61,742 bases of DNA from DTYU01 sp040757355. GTDB taxonomy: Bacteria; Bacillota; Desulfotomaculia; Desulfotomaculales; Ammonificaceae. The stretch covers positions 1 through 61,742 of the forward strand of contig JBFLWY010000014.1 in NCBI GenBank assembly GCA_040757355.1, written 5' to 3'. The notes below the pieces were generated by a model that was not told where the DNA came from, ran no database searches, and saw nothing but the letters and a program-made list of their open reading frames with translations. A program made the position numbers and the translations under genes. Of this stretch, positions 14,590 to 23,786 are shown piece by piece (positions within the stretch are counted from its first letter, which is position 1; each line of letters starts with the position of its first letter).

Positions 14590-15894
14590 TCACTTTTGTA
14601 CCACAGCGCGAACGAGGGGACGAGCTTTTGGGGGTGAAGCAGCGACCGCGTACGCGTTAGACACAAGGTCCTTCGCTTCCTTCTCACCTTTATCCCGTAC
14701 GAGGATGTAGGCCAGCGGCTCGCCGGCCTCCACCTTTGTGCCGACCTTTGCGCCAAGAACCACCCCTACTGAGGAGTCGACACGGTCCTCCTTCTGCGCA
14801 CGCCCGGCGCCGAGTATTCTGGCAGCCTCACCGATCGCCAGCGCATTAACCTGCACAACGTAACCCGACCGGGGACTCGGAACAGGTATCCTCCGCGGCG
14901 CCTCCGGCAGCATCTCGGGCCGGTCCACCACGGCCGGGTCGCCGCCCTGTGCCTCAACCCATTCCTTAAACTTGGCCAGCGCCCGGCCATCCCATAAGAG
15001 CTCTTCGAGCCGGGCCCGCGCGGTTACGGCGTCAGCGGCAAGCTCTGACAACACCAGCATCCGGCTGCCGAGTTCCAAACAGAGTTCGGTGAGGTCGAGC
15101 GGACCCCTCCCTTTGAGCGTGGCTATTGCCTCTGACATCTCCACTGCGTTCCCTACCGCGTAGCCGAGCGGCTGGTCCATATCGGTTATCAGTGCCGCCA
15201 CCCGCCGCCCGGCACGTTTACCGATGGCCACCATCAGCCTTGCCAGTTCCCGGGCCGCCGTCAGGTCCTGCATAAACGCGCCGCTGCCCGTCTTCACGTC
15301 CAACATGATGGCGTCGGCACCGGAGGCCAGCTTCTTGGACATTATGCTGGCAGCGATTAGTGGAATGCTGTCTACGGTGGCGGTAACGTCCCGCAGCGCG
15401 TAGAGTTTTTTGTCCGCCGGGACAATTTCCTCTGTCTGAGCGACCACCGCTACGCCCACACGGTTTACTTGAGCGATGAATTCCTCCGGGCTCAGTTCAG
15501 TCTTAAAGCCCGGAATGGACTCCAGCTTGTCTATCGTGCCACCCGTATGCCCGAGGCCGCGGCCGGACATCTTAGCTACCTTTGCGCCGGCTGCCGCCAA
15601 TAGGGGGGCCAGCACAAGGGTGGTTTTGTCACCCACCCCTCCTGTTGAGTGTTTGTCTACCTTTACCCCGTCAATGCCGGAGAGGTCTACCTGCTTCCCC
15701 GAGTGGAGCAGCGCTTCAGTTAACGACGCCGTTTCAACAGCATCGAGACCCCGGATATAAACCGCCATCAGCCAGGCAGCAACCTGATAATCGGCGATCT
15801 CTCCGGCCGCGTACCGCTCAATAAACCATGAAATCTCTTCCGTCGACAGTCGCTCCCCGTCACGCTTCTTTTTGATTACGGCGTAGGCCTGCAA
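14590..15894 (-). CDS. pdp: Pyrimidine-nucleoside phosphorylase
   Basis: Phosphorolysis of thymidine/uridine/deoxyuridine to base plus (deoxy)ribose-1-phosphate. The hallmark glycine-rich block is present (VKVDKHSTGGVGDKTTLVLAPLL), followed by KMSGRGLGHTGGTIDKLESI; LALRDVTATVDSIPLI-type sequence binds the nucleoside. Length fits the family (about 430). The frame is open to GTG 15915; ATG 15900 abuts GGAGGG, so TTG 15894 at six bases spacing is my choice, though 15900 and 15915 remain possible. It lies just downstream of deoB, whose product takes the sugar phosphate onward. Confidence 0.93.
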   Translation of the reverse strand: MQAYAVIKKKRDGERLSTEEISWFIERYAAGEIADYQVAAWLMAVYIRGLDAVETASLTEALLHSGKQVDLSGIDGVKVDKHSTGGVGDKTTLVLAPLLAAAGAKVAKMSGRGLGHTGGTIDKLESIPGFKTELSPEEFIAQVNRVGVAVVAQTEEIVPADKKLYALRDVTATVDSIPLIAASIMSKKLASGADAIMLDVKTGSGAFMQDLTAARELARLMVAIGKRAGRRVAALITDMDQPLGYAVGNAVEMSEAIATLKGRGPLDLTELCLELGSRMLVLSELAADAVTARARLEELLWDGRALAKFKEWVEAQGGDPAVVDRPEMLPEAPRRIPVPSPRSGYVVQVNALAIGEAARILGAGRAQKEDRVDSSVGVVLGAKVGTKVEAGEPLAYILVRDKGEKEAKDLVSNAYAVAASPPKARPLVRAVVQK

Positions 15895-16052
15895 AACCAT
15901 CCCTCCAAATCTCACAGCACCCCTGATTTCCGCAATATCCCTGGTTAAAACGTGTTTCGCTAAACCTTTTTAATTGTGTTTTGCTAATCCTTTTTGATTC
16001 CTGCTCTCCGACTCCCTGCCAGAATAACCCGGCGTAATACCGCAAACTTCTC

Positions 16053-17237
16053 TCAGTCCTCCAGTAACAGACGCGCAAAGCTCGTGCCTACAGGCCAATC
16101 GAAGTCAAAGAAACGCGCGATGGTTGCACCCACATCGGCAAAACTATCCCTCGTGCCGAGCGGTACGCCCGGCCTTAAACGTGGCCCCCACGCCAGCAGC
16201 GGTACGTACTCCCGGGAATGGTCCGTGCTTGCGGTAGTGGGGTCACACCCGTGGTCTGCCGTAATAAAAAGCGCCCCGTCCGCCGCAACTGCATTGAGAA
16301 GCCCCGGCAATGCGTCGTCGAACTCTTTCAGCGCCCTGGCAAAACCAACCGGGTTGTTTCTGTGGCCGTAGAGGGTGTCGAAGTCAACTAGGTTTGTAAA
16401 AACCACTCCCGGCGACATCATTCTCACTGCGGTTATCGTTTGTTGAATGTTGTCCGCATTGGTCTTTGCAGGGAGGCTCTCCGTTATGCCGCGCCCGGCG
16501 AAGATGTCCGGAATCTTGCCCACGCCCACCACGGCGTAACCCCGCCCGGCAAGTGCCTCCAATACTGTAGGGCGCGGCGGCGGCACCGAAAAATCGTGCC
16601 GCCGCACCGTTCGCTGAAAGCTTCCGGGCCTTCCGACAAATGGTCGGGCTATCACCCGCGCCACCGCATGCTCCCCTGACAAAATCTCCCGGGCAATCAC
16701 GCATATACGGTAGAGTTCCTCGACAGGAACTACTTCCTCGTGAGCCGCGATCTGAAACACGCTGTCCGCTGAGGTATAGACTATGGGAAAACCGGTCCGC
16801 AGGTGCTCCGGACCGAGTTCTTCAATAATCGCCGTTCCGGAAGCCGGTTTATTGCCTAACACCCGCCGCCCGATTCTTTTTTCAAAGGAATTAATCACTT
16901 CCGGAGGAAACCCGTGCGGATAAACAGGAAAGGGGCGGTCCAGAATCACCCCTGTCAGTTCCCAGTGGCCGGTGGTGGTATCTTTCCCGGGAGAGCACTC
17001 CGCCATTTTCCCCCAGGCGGCGTCCGCCCGCGCCGCAGGGGGTACGCCTCTTATGCTGCCGATGTTCCCTAAGCCAAGCCGTTGCAGATTCGGCAGGTTG
17101 AGGCCTCCGACCGCATCCGCAAGGTTACCCAGGGTATTGCTCCCTTCGTCCCCGTAACGGGCTGCATCCGGCAAGGCCCCGATCCCTGTACCGTCAAGAA
17201 CCACAATCACCACTCTTGTTATTGGCTGCTTATTCAC
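16053..17237 (-). CDS. deoB: Phosphopentomutase
   Basis: A 394-residue alkaline-phosphatase-superfamily enzyme interconverting (deoxy)ribose-1-P and -5-P. Metal and phosphorylation segments are visible: VIVVLDGTGIGALPDA, AECSPGKDTTTGHWELTGV, ITADHGCDPTT and TDHSREYVPLLAWG. Length is normal. The start is GTG 17237 with only a weak upstream GG site. With pdp downstream it forms a nucleoside salvage unit feeding pentose phosphates into central metabolism. Confidence 0.95.
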   Translation of the reverse strand: MNKQPITRVVIVVLDGTGIGALPDAARYGDEGSNTLGNLADAVGGLNLPNLQRLGLGNIGSIRGVPPAARADAAWGKMAECSPGKDTTTGHWELTGVILDRPFPVYPHGFPPEVINSFEKRIGRRVLGNKPASGTAIIEELGPEHLRTGFPIVYTSADSVFQIAAHEEVVPVEELYRICVIAREILSGEHAVARVIARPFVGRPGSFQRTVRRHDFSVPPPRPTVLEALAGRGYAVVGVGKIPDIFAGRGITESLPAKTNADNIQQTITAVRMMSPGVVFTNLVDFDTLYGHRNNPVGFARALKEFDDALPGLLNAVAADGALFITADHGCDPTTASTDHSREYVPLLAWGPRLRPGVPLGTRDSFADVGATIARFFDFDWPVGTSFARLLLED

Positions 17238-17458
17238 CCAGGTTACCGCACCTTTTCCCTTTGGAGTTTAATCAAGGTACTCAACAGCTTCAACCTTTGA
17301 GTTATACGTTTTCCACTTACCATCCGAGGCCTTCTTTAAATAGTGCAACGCGGTCATCCGGTTGTCCCGGAATAAGGGGCCATCAACTTTTCTGGTGACC
17401 TGAACAATACGCGCACTGTTGCATAAGAGTCGTTACACTCTAAAATTTCTGCTGCGGC

Positions 17459-18334
17459 TCATCCGATCAACTGGCTGTCGCGCTGAATATCCCGGTGCCG
17501 AACGGTGACCTGATAATCCTTTGAGACAAGGATTTCCTCAAGCCGGTTGGCAATAGCGACAGACCGGTGACGGCCGCCGGTGCACCCGACTGCCACGGTG
17601 AGCATCGTTTTCCCTTCATTCATATAGAGGGGGATCAAAAACTCAATCAGGCTGGTGAACTTGGTTAGAAACTCCACAGTCACCGGTTGAGACAAAACAT
17701 AGTCCTTAACCGGTGTCTGATCACCTGTAAGCGGCCGCAAGCGTGAAAGGTAGTGCGGGTTGGGTAAAAAACGGACGTCTATTACCAGGTCGGCGTCAAG
17801 CGGGATGCCGTACTTATAACCGAAAGAAAGAAGGGTTATCCGGAACCGCCGTCCGGTCTCCTCGGCACCGAATAAGATGGTTAACTGTTCTTTAAGTTGT
17901 TGAGCGGAAAGATCACTGGTATCGATCACTTTATGTGCCGATCCCCGCAACTCCTCGAGCCTCGCCCTCTCTTTCTGAATGGAGTCCAAAAGCTCGCCAC
18001 CCAAAGGGTGCGGCCGGCGCGACTCTTTAAAACGCCGGACCAGCGTCTCGTCCGAAGCTTCCAGGAAAACAATTTCGTAGGGTATAGACTCCTTGTTGAA
18101 CTCCGCCAGAACCTCAAAAACAGCGTCAAAAAGTTCTCCGCCCCGTACGTCGACAACCAGAGCGATGCGCTGGATCGGTGCCGCAGCGCCGGCACAGAGG
18201 TCCGCAAACTTAGGGATCAAGGAGGGTGGAAGGTTGTCCACGCAAAAAAAGCCGATATCCTCAAGGCACCTCAGGGCCTGGGTTTTTCCGGCACCCGAAA
18301 GCCCCGTTACAATTACCAACCTGGGAAGCGGCAT
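17459..18334 (-). CDS. rapZ: RapZ/YvcJ-family nucleotide-binding protein
   Basis: A 291-residue P-loop protein. Walker A is GLSGAGKT near residues 10-17; CVDNLPPSLIPKF follows, and the C-terminal domain carries GCTGGRHRSVAIA. In Gram-negatives RapZ is an RNase E adaptor controlling amino-sugar synthesis; Firmicutes YvcJ hydrolyses GTP/ATP and is linked to competence and cell-wall metabolism. Usually yvcJ-yvcK-whiA are together, but yvcK and whiA are not seen here. ATG 18334 follows AAGGAAGG. Confidence 0.92.
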   Translation of the reverse strand: MPLPRLVIVTGLSGAGKTQALRCLEDIGFFCVDNLPPSLIPKFADLCAGAAAPIQRIALVVDVRGGELFDAVFEVLAEFNKESIPYEIVFLEASDETLVRRFKESRRPHPLGGELLDSIQKERARLEELRGSAHKVIDTSDLSAQQLKEQLTILFGAEETGRRFRITLLSFGYKYGIPLDADLVIDVRFLPNPHYLSRLRPLTGDQTPVKDYVLSQPVTVEFLTKFTSLIEFLIPLYMNEGKTMLTVAVGCTGGRHRSVAIANRLEEILVSKDYQVTVRHRDIQRDSQLIG

Positions 18335-18511
18335 ACTATTTACCTTCCTTGCTAAAGCTTAAGGGCCGAAGAATTCCGGAGTCAGAATTCTGAATCCAGA
18401 AAAGAGGGGTCTCTACGGACTTTCCGACTACCGTTTCTTCGCCAGTTCTCCTTAAATAAGCAGGCCGTAATAAGCGGAGCGTCTCCGGCCACTCAGAAGC
18501 CTCGTCGGTTC

Positions 18512-18546
18512 GCCGGAAACGGCCTGGTGGCCTTATTCCGGCCTAC
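18512..18546. repeat. REP-like hairpin, copy 2
   Basis: A 35-base imperfect palindrome beginning GCCGGAAACGGCC and ending CCTTATTCCGGCCTAC, between rapZ and the sugar isomerase gene. It is the most complete copy. GAACTTTGAACTTTGAGC heptamer-like sequence follows it. Confidence 0.8.
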
Positions 18547-18580
18547 CCACTTTAAACCTTGAACTTTGAACTTTGAGCTT

Positions 18581-19642
18581 TTACCGCTTGGCTAACTCTC
18601 CTTTTAATAAGTCTATAACCCTGACCGGCCCCGGGTCAATGCCGTAAAGGACCGCGAGGTAGACGCTTGCCCAGTCACCGAGGTAAATTAATGAATAAAG
18701 ACGGGCCAGCATCCCTTCGCCGGTAGAGGTCACTTCCGTAACTCCGGCAACCCTTTCTGCAATTATCCGGCGGGTTATTTCCATCCGGTAACCCACCCTC
18801 GTGTGGTCTCCCTTGTCTTTCAGCATGACTACCCAGAGCTCCCGGAGGAGTTCTTCGGGCTTTTCAAACCCCACAATTTCGTTATGGTTGAGTTCCGGAA
18901 AAACATTCCAATATGCCGGCGCCTTAGCGTTCTCATTAATCTGGCCTTTCCAGCGCTGGGCCACCACGTCCGTTGTACCGCTCGCCCCCCAGATCACCGG
19001 AATGCGGTCTTTGAAGTTAAGAGCGAGCTTCTTGGCCGGGTTCTTCTCGACTGGTGTTTCCAGCCCATAGGCAGCAGCGTAAGCCTCAAGTTCACGGGCA
19101 AGTTCGGCCACCTCGCCGGCCAGCCCGCTCAGCATCCCGAATCGCTCAAGAACGGTGAGCATCGGAATAAAAAGATAGCCCGTTGCAGCCCGGGGAGCAA
19201 GGCCCGCAGGTATCTCAATTACAGGAATACCGTCTTGCTCCGCCAACGCTTTGAGTTTGCCGCCGGAAGTCAGGGCAACTACAGCACTGCCCTTATCCCG
19301 TGCGTTCTTATAAGCGCTCAGCGTTTCCTCGGTGTTGCCCGAGTAACTTACCGCAAAAACCAGTGTTTCATCACCGACAAAAGCCGGAAGCGTGTAGTCG
19401 CGGTTTACAACCACGGGTACAAGAAGGCGCTCCTGGCAGTAGACCCTCAGCAAATCCCCGCCGATGGCTGAGCCGCCGAGACCGGTTACTACCACTGCTT
19501 TTAACGCTCGCACCCCGGGCAGTGCCGCTTGTTGTGCAGTTTCATACGCCTTGATACATTGCGCGCCAAGTCCCGCCAGTGATGCAAAAAAACCGGTGCT
19601 GTCCACCGCCTTTACTGATTCCACATTGTCCAGATTAACCAT
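18581..19642 (-). CDS. Bifunctional phosphoglucose/phosphomannose isomerase
   Basis: A 353-residue SIS-domain protein of the archaeal/bacterial PGI-PMI type. It has the N-terminal SIS motif VVVTGLGGSAIGGDLLRVY and FAVSYSGNTEETLSAYKNA, and a second SIS region with VIWGASGTTDVVAQRWKGQINEN and ELNHNEIVGFE. The reaction interconverts fructose-6-P with glucose-6-P and mannose-6-P. ATG 19642 follows AAGGAGG. It is the last gene of a sugar-phosphate group (HAD, ROK kinase, debranching enzyme), consistent with glycogen or glucose use. Confidence 0.93.
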   Translation of the reverse strand: MVNLDNVESVKAVDSTGFFASLAGLGAQCIKAYETAQQAALPGVRALKAVVVTGLGGSAIGGDLLRVYCQERLLVPVVVNRDYTLPAFVGDETLVFAVSYSGNTEETLSAYKNARDKGSAVVALTSGGKLKALAEQDGIPVIEIPAGLAPRAATGYLFIPMLTVLERFGMLSGLAGEVAELARELEAYAAAYGLETPVEKNPAKKLALNFKDRIPVIWGASGTTDVVAQRWKGQINENAKAPAYWNVFPELNHNEIVGFEKPEELLRELWVVMLKDKGDHTRVGYRMEITRRIIAERVAGVTEVTSTGEGMLARLYSLIYLGDWASVYLAVLYGIDPGPVRVIDLLKGELAKR

Positions 19643-19709
19643 TCTTTACCTCCTTGTTTGATGACAAACTCGGGTTGCATGCAACAGGAATAGAGAATGC
19701 TCTAAACCA

Positions 19710-21668
19710 CTATCGTCTTTTGTCCAGCACATCTTCAACATACGCCCGCAGCACCTCCGCCACCCCCCATGCCTGAGCGAAGCACCCCCTGGGCCAGTGG
19801 GGCTCGTCACCGTCGAAGATTTCGGAGATGTAGCCTATTCCATGGTCGCCCAAATGGTCGGCGAAAGGTGCAAGAAAGGCATGTGCTCGCTGCCGGCTTG
19901 CCTCCGAATAACCATAAACCCTGCGGTAGGCAGTGACGAACGGGCCGATAAGCCAACTCCAGACCGTACCCTGGTGGTACGCCGCGTCACGACTTCTTTG
20001 ATTGCCTGTATAACGCCCCTTATACTCACGATGGTTGGGCGCCAGCGACCGCAGCCCGTAGGGGGTATAAAGCTCCGCCTCTACCCGTTTCAGCACCGCG
20101 CGCGCCCGGTCGCCGCTCAAAGGGGAATACGGCAGGCTGACTGCAAAAACCTGATTCGGCCGGATGCTCGGATCTTTACCGTCACTGCTGATTACATCGT
20201 AAAGGTAGCCGTCGGGGTGCCAAAACGCCGAAAACCCTTCGCGAATCCTTTCGCGAAGCCTGCTATACGGAAAGTCTATGCGGAAATGCGCGCAGAGGTT
20301 TTCCATGATGCAGACCGCGTTGTACCAGAGCGCGTTTATTTCTACCGCCTTCCCGTGACGAGGCGTCACCACCCAACCATCAACCTTGGCATCCATCCAG
20401 GTAAGCTGGGTATCGGGGTTACCGGCGGTGATCAAACCGTCCTCATCCATCCGGATCCCGAAAGGGGCACCCTCTATATACTTCTTCAGTATCTCGACCA
20501 TAACCGGGATTAAAACCCTTACAAAGTCTTCGTCCCTTGTATACTGCATATATTTGTAAACCGCCTGGAAATACCAGAGGGCAGCGTCCACCGTATTGTA
20601 AACCGGTTCTTGTCCCCCTTCGGGGAAAAAGTTGGGTAGAAGGCCTTCCTTTATGAAGTGACTGAAGAATTCGAGTATCTCACGGGCAACCTCATACCTG
20701 CCGGTTGCCATGGTGAGGCCCGGGAGAGCGATCATGGTATCGCGGCCCCAGTCTGTAAACCAGGGATAACCCGCAACAATCGTGTGCGTATTCATCTCGA
20801 CGCGCTTTACCAGAAAAGCGTCGGCAGCGTGGACCAGCGACCGGACAAAGGGGTCCGACAAACCAGATCGTCTTTGCAATCCTCTGATTCTCTTGGCTTC
20901 TTTGACAAGAAGCTGTTCGGCTTTGGCGGGTTCCGGACCGTCGCCTACAGAAGCCACCACCGCCACCCACGTTTCCGCTTCCGGAGGCAGTTTGACTCTA
21001 AAACTGCCCGTAAGGAAGTGGTCTTCCCAAGGGTTAAGACCCCGCTCCTCCTCCGCCGGGTAGCGCATCCCGTAAAACCAGTCGGGGGAAGCATTATATT
21101 CGCCGCTGCTGCTGCGCAGTAAAAGCGGGGGAACATCCCCCCGCGCTGTTATCCTGACGCCTCCGGCAATCGGCTCCTGACAGAACTCTATTTGCCCCCG
21201 GTAACTGTTTCCGTGGTAGTCACGGCAGTTAACGAAGGGAACAAGGACCAGGTCCGCCGGCGGGCCGCCATTGTAAATGCGGTATATGATGACCGTAGCG
21301 TTTACACCGTAAGGCATAAAAATGATCTTCCTTAAGAGAATGTGCCCGAAGGAGTAGACAAATTCAGGGAAAGGATCAAACTGCGCACGCTGGAGGTATA
21401 CGAAGCCGTATCCGGTCAGACCGCCGGCAACACAGTTTGCCGACAGGTCGTAGTAAAGGCCGTCTGTAGCTATTCGTTCCTCCAGCTTGGCGAGGAAAAG
21501 GTAGCGTCTTACGGGAGGCGCCAGTGCCGCGATCAGAAGCCCGTGGTACCGCCTGGTGTTGACACCGATCACGGTTCCGGAGGCAAAACTACCCAGGCCG
21601 TTGGTCACAAGCCACTCGCGTTCACAACCTCTCTCAAAAGTCCGCCACGCCTCTTTACCGAAATGCAT
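19710..21668 (-). CDS. Glycogen debranching enzyme (amylo-alpha-1,6-glucosidase)
   Basis: A 652-residue protein. The N-terminal GDE_N-like domain begins EWLVTNGLGSFASGTVIGVNTRRYHGLL. The C-terminal (alpha/alpha)6 glucosidase domain has YPWFTDWGRDTMIALPG, LTWMDAKVDGWVVTPRHGKAVEINALWYN and a final GYISEIFDGDEPHWPRGCFAQAWGVAE. It releases glucose from alpha-1,6 branches of glycogen-like storage polymers. ATG 21668 follows TGGAGGAAA. The next upstream gene is a ROK glucokinase, which can phosphorylate the released glucose. Confidence 0.93.
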   Translation of the reverse strand: MHFGKEAWRTFERGCEREWLVTNGLGSFASGTVIGVNTRRYHGLLIAALAPPVRRYLFLAKLEERIATDGLYYDLSANCVAGGLTGYGFVYLQRAQFDPFPEFVYSFGHILLRKIIFMPYGVNATVIIYRIYNGGPPADLVLVPFVNCRDYHGNSYRGQIEFCQEPIAGGVRITARGDVPPLLLRSSSGEYNASPDWFYGMRYPAEEERGLNPWEDHFLTGSFRVKLPPEAETWVAVVASVGDGPEPAKAEQLLVKEAKRIRGLQRRSGLSDPFVRSLVHAADAFLVKRVEMNTHTIVAGYPWFTDWGRDTMIALPGLTMATGRYEVAREILEFFSHFIKEGLLPNFFPEGGQEPVYNTVDAALWYFQAVYKYMQYTRDEDFVRVLIPVMVEILKKYIEGAPFGIRMDEDGLITAGNPDTQLTWMDAKVDGWVVTPRHGKAVEINALWYNAVCIMENLCAHFRIDFPYSRLRERIREGFSAFWHPDGYLYDVISSDGKDPSIRPNQVFAVSLPYSPLSGDRARAVLKRVEAELYTPYGLRSLAPNHREYKGRYTGNQRSRDAAYHQGTVWSWLIGPFVTAYRRVYGYSEASRQRAHAFLAPFADHLGDHGIGYISEIFDGDEPHWPRGCFAQAWGVAEVLRAYVEDVLDKRR

Positions 21669-21718
21669 CCGCTTTCCTCCAGGTTTCTTACATCCTTCAT
21701 CCTTCCGCCCTTATCGCC

Positions 21719-22675
21719 CTATTCCAGCTCTAAGGCGTAAGCTACTGCCCCGAGCACCCCGGAACGCCCGCCAAGGGCAGCCGTTACCAACCGCGCGGCC
21801 TGAAATGAGCTTGGCAGGCTGCGGCGCCGAACTTCATTGCTCAGTGTTTCCCAAAACAGCGAAGCGCTTTTCATCATTCCCCCACCCAAAACCACCATTT
21901 CCGGGTTGAGAAGGTTTAGAACCGCTGCTACCCCGACCCCGAGCCAGCGGGCTGCGGAATCGAGGAGTTCCTGCGCTTCGGCGTCACCCTGGGCGGCTGC
22001 GAAACTTACGGTCTTTGCAGTGATTGCTTCCGGTTTTCCATCTGCCATGGATAGTATCACCCGGCCCGCACCATGGGCGATAAGCTTTCTCGCTTCACGG
22101 GCAACGGCTGTTCCGGAAGCAAGTGCTTCCAGACACCCCCGGTTACCGCAATGACACTCCGGTCCGTCGGGAAATACGGTGATATGTCCGACTTCACCTG
22201 CGCCATAGCTGCTTCCCCGGTAAATTTTGCCGCCTATCACCAGACCCCCGCCAATACCGGTGCTGACGGTTATGTAAACCATCTCCGAAACGTCCTTTCC
22301 TGCCCCGTAAATAAACTCTCCCCAGGCGGCGAGGTTCGCGTCGTTCTCCAGAAAGACCGGAACCCCTAGAAGCTGTTCCAGGGATGCCTTGAGCGGAACA
22401 TCACGCCAGCCCAGGTTGGGTGCCACGTGTACAACACCCTTTTTAACATCCAGGGGCCCGGGAGCACCAAGACCGATACGGAGCGGTTTACCCGGGAACC
22501 CGGCAAGGCGCTTTACCTCGGCCACAGTTTCCGCAATCCGTTTGAGCACCCGTTCGTAACCTTCTGCCGCCAGGGTAGGAACCTTAATCTCTGACCGCAC
22601 TTCTCCGTCAACCGTCGCCAGGGCGGTATAAATCTTCGTCCCCCCCAGGTCGACACCTACCACAAAATCGCTCAC
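21719..22675 (-). CDS. ROK family glucokinase
   Basis: A 318-residue sugar kinase. The ATP-binding motif VGVDLGGTKIYTAL is at the N-terminus, and the catalytic region ENDANLAAWGEF follows. The zinc site CHCGNRGCLEALASG with EVGH before it places it in ROK. It is most likely glucose-specific, given the debranching enzyme and isomerase downstream. GTG 22675 is chosen (GGGGGG six bases upstream); its GTGA overlaps the stop of the HAD gene by four bases, so the two are translationally coupled. Confidence 0.92.
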   Translation of the reverse strand: MSDFVVGVDLGGTKIYTALATVDGEVRSEIKVPTLAAEGYERVLKRIAETVAEVKRLAGFPGKPLRIGLGAPGPLDVKKGVVHVAPNLGWRDVPLKASLEQLLGVPVFLENDANLAAWGEFIYGAGKDVSEMVYITVSTGIGGGLVIGGKIYRGSSYGAGEVGHITVFPDGPECHCGNRGCLEALASGTAVAREARKLIAHGAGRVILSMADGKPEAITAKTVSFAAAQGDAEAQELLDSAARWLGVGVAAVLNLLNPEMVVLGGGMMKSASLFWETLSNEVRRRSLPSSFQAARLVTAALGGRSGVLGAVAYALELE

Positions 22676-23490
22676 ACCCAACCCCCCTCTTCCCCTAAAA
22701 CCAGCGTTTCGATCGCTATGGCCACCCCGTCCTCGTCATTCCCCGCTGTTACGTGCCCGGCGTAGGCCTTTATTTCAGGGCGGGCATTGCCCACTACTAC
22801 CGCTACGCCGGCATACTCAAGCATCGGAATGTCGTTATAGCCGTCCCCGATCGCCATAACCTCTTCACGGGTGATCCCCAGTTCCGCCGCCAAACGTTTA
22901 AGTGCCTCCCCCTTTGTCGCCTGAGGTTCCGAGAACTCAAGAAAATGAGGCTTTGATTTACTGATGTGCAATAAACCATCATACTTTGACAGGAGGTGTG
23001 GCATAAGCAGGTCGATTTCTCTCTCCGGTGCGATCATTACTATCTTTGTCGGCGGAACCCGCAAAAAATGAAGGAGGTCCCCTACCACCCGCGGCTCTAC
23101 TCCTGAAATCCTGGCATACCGCTCCCCTTCCGGTGTTAAACGGGGCATACAAAGTGTGTCGTCAACGTAGACCTGAAGGTGAAAACCGGTGGGAGAAATG
23201 TGTTCGACAACATCAACCGCCAAATCAAGCGGCACCGGCCGGTGGTAAAGCTCTCTCCCTGTAAGGTGCTCCTTGACAAGAGCCCCCTGGTAGGTAATGA
23301 GCGGCGTTTCGAGTGCAAGTTCCCGGGCAAAAGGAACGGCGGCAGCAAACATCCGGCCCGTTGCCAGCACTACGGGCACGTCTTGATCCACTGCACGACT
23401 TACGGCCCTCTTGACCCGCGAAGATATTCGAAGCTCCGAATTGAGGAGCGTATCGTCAAGGTCTACAGCGATCAGTCTAACCCTATTCAA
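22672..23490 (-). CDS. Cof-type HAD phosphatase
   Basis: A 272-residue HAD-superfamily hydrolase, C2-capped (Cof/YkrA-like). Motif I is AVDLDDTLLNSE, motif II is VLATGRMF, and motif IV is MAIGDGYNDIPMLEYAG. It probably dephosphorylates sugar phosphates or flavin/PLP-like phosphates; the substrate cannot be read from sequence. The start is TTG 23490 after AGGGGGAG. It overlaps the glucokinase start by four bases, hinting at a linked role in hexose-phosphate balance. Confidence 0.9.
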   Translation of the reverse strand: MNRVRLIAVDLDDTLLNSELRISSRVKRAVSRAVDQDVPVVLATGRMFAAAVPFARELALETPLITYQGALVKEHLTGRELYHRPVPLDLAVDVVEHISPTGFHLQVYVDDTLCMPRLTPEGERYARISGVEPRVVGDLLHFLRVPPTKIVMIAPEREIDLLMPHLLSKYDGLLHISKSKPHFLEFSEPQATKGEALKRLAAELGITREEVMAIGDGYNDIPMLEYAGVAVVVGNARPEIKAYAGHVTAGNDEDGVAIAIETLVLGEEGGWV

Positions 23491-23522
23491 CTTCTCCCCC
23501 TGTTAATTATCCTCTGAATATA

Positions 23523-23562
23523 ATACTTCTTTCGATGGGCACGGCGATGAGCTTCGCATTAC
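23523..23562. repeat. TACTTCTTTCG..TGGGCAC repeat, copy 1
   Basis: About 40 bases (TACTTCTTTCGATGGGCACG..TGAGCTTCGCATT) that recur with a few changes at 38869-38906. Both copies lie near an inverted-repeat element, so they may belong to a larger composite. Confidence 0.65.
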
Positions 23563-23576
23563 TACGTCAGGCTCGC

Positions 23577-23713
23577 CCCAGCACTCAGTTGCACCTTTTA
23601 AAGATGCCACCCCCTTAAAACGCTATTCGCCGCTTCGTAACTACATCTTCGATACCAGTTCGTAGGCCGGAAAAAGGCCGAAGGCCGTTTCCGGCAAATA
23701 CCTGAGTGCTGGG
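23577..23713. repeat. Inverted-repeat element (MITE-like) carrying a REP hairpin
   Basis: Bounded by CCCAGCACTCAG / CTGAGTGCTGGG, 137 bases long. The ends match the 98-bp elements, but the interior differs and contains REP-like copy 3 at 23662-23695. This looks like one repeat inserted into another. Confidence 0.8.
23662..23695. repeat. REP-like hairpin, copy 3 (inverse orientation)
   Basis: A 34-base palindrome starting GTAGGCCGGAAAAAGGCC and ending GTTTCCGGC. Its reverse complement matches copies at 7127 and 18512 at both ends. It is nested inside the 23577-23713 element. Confidence 0.8.
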
Positions 23714-23786
23714 CTTCGCCTTCCTCGCATTGCTCGCTCCTCACCGCGTTCCGTTTATGTTATACTACCGCCTTTAAGTAACACGC

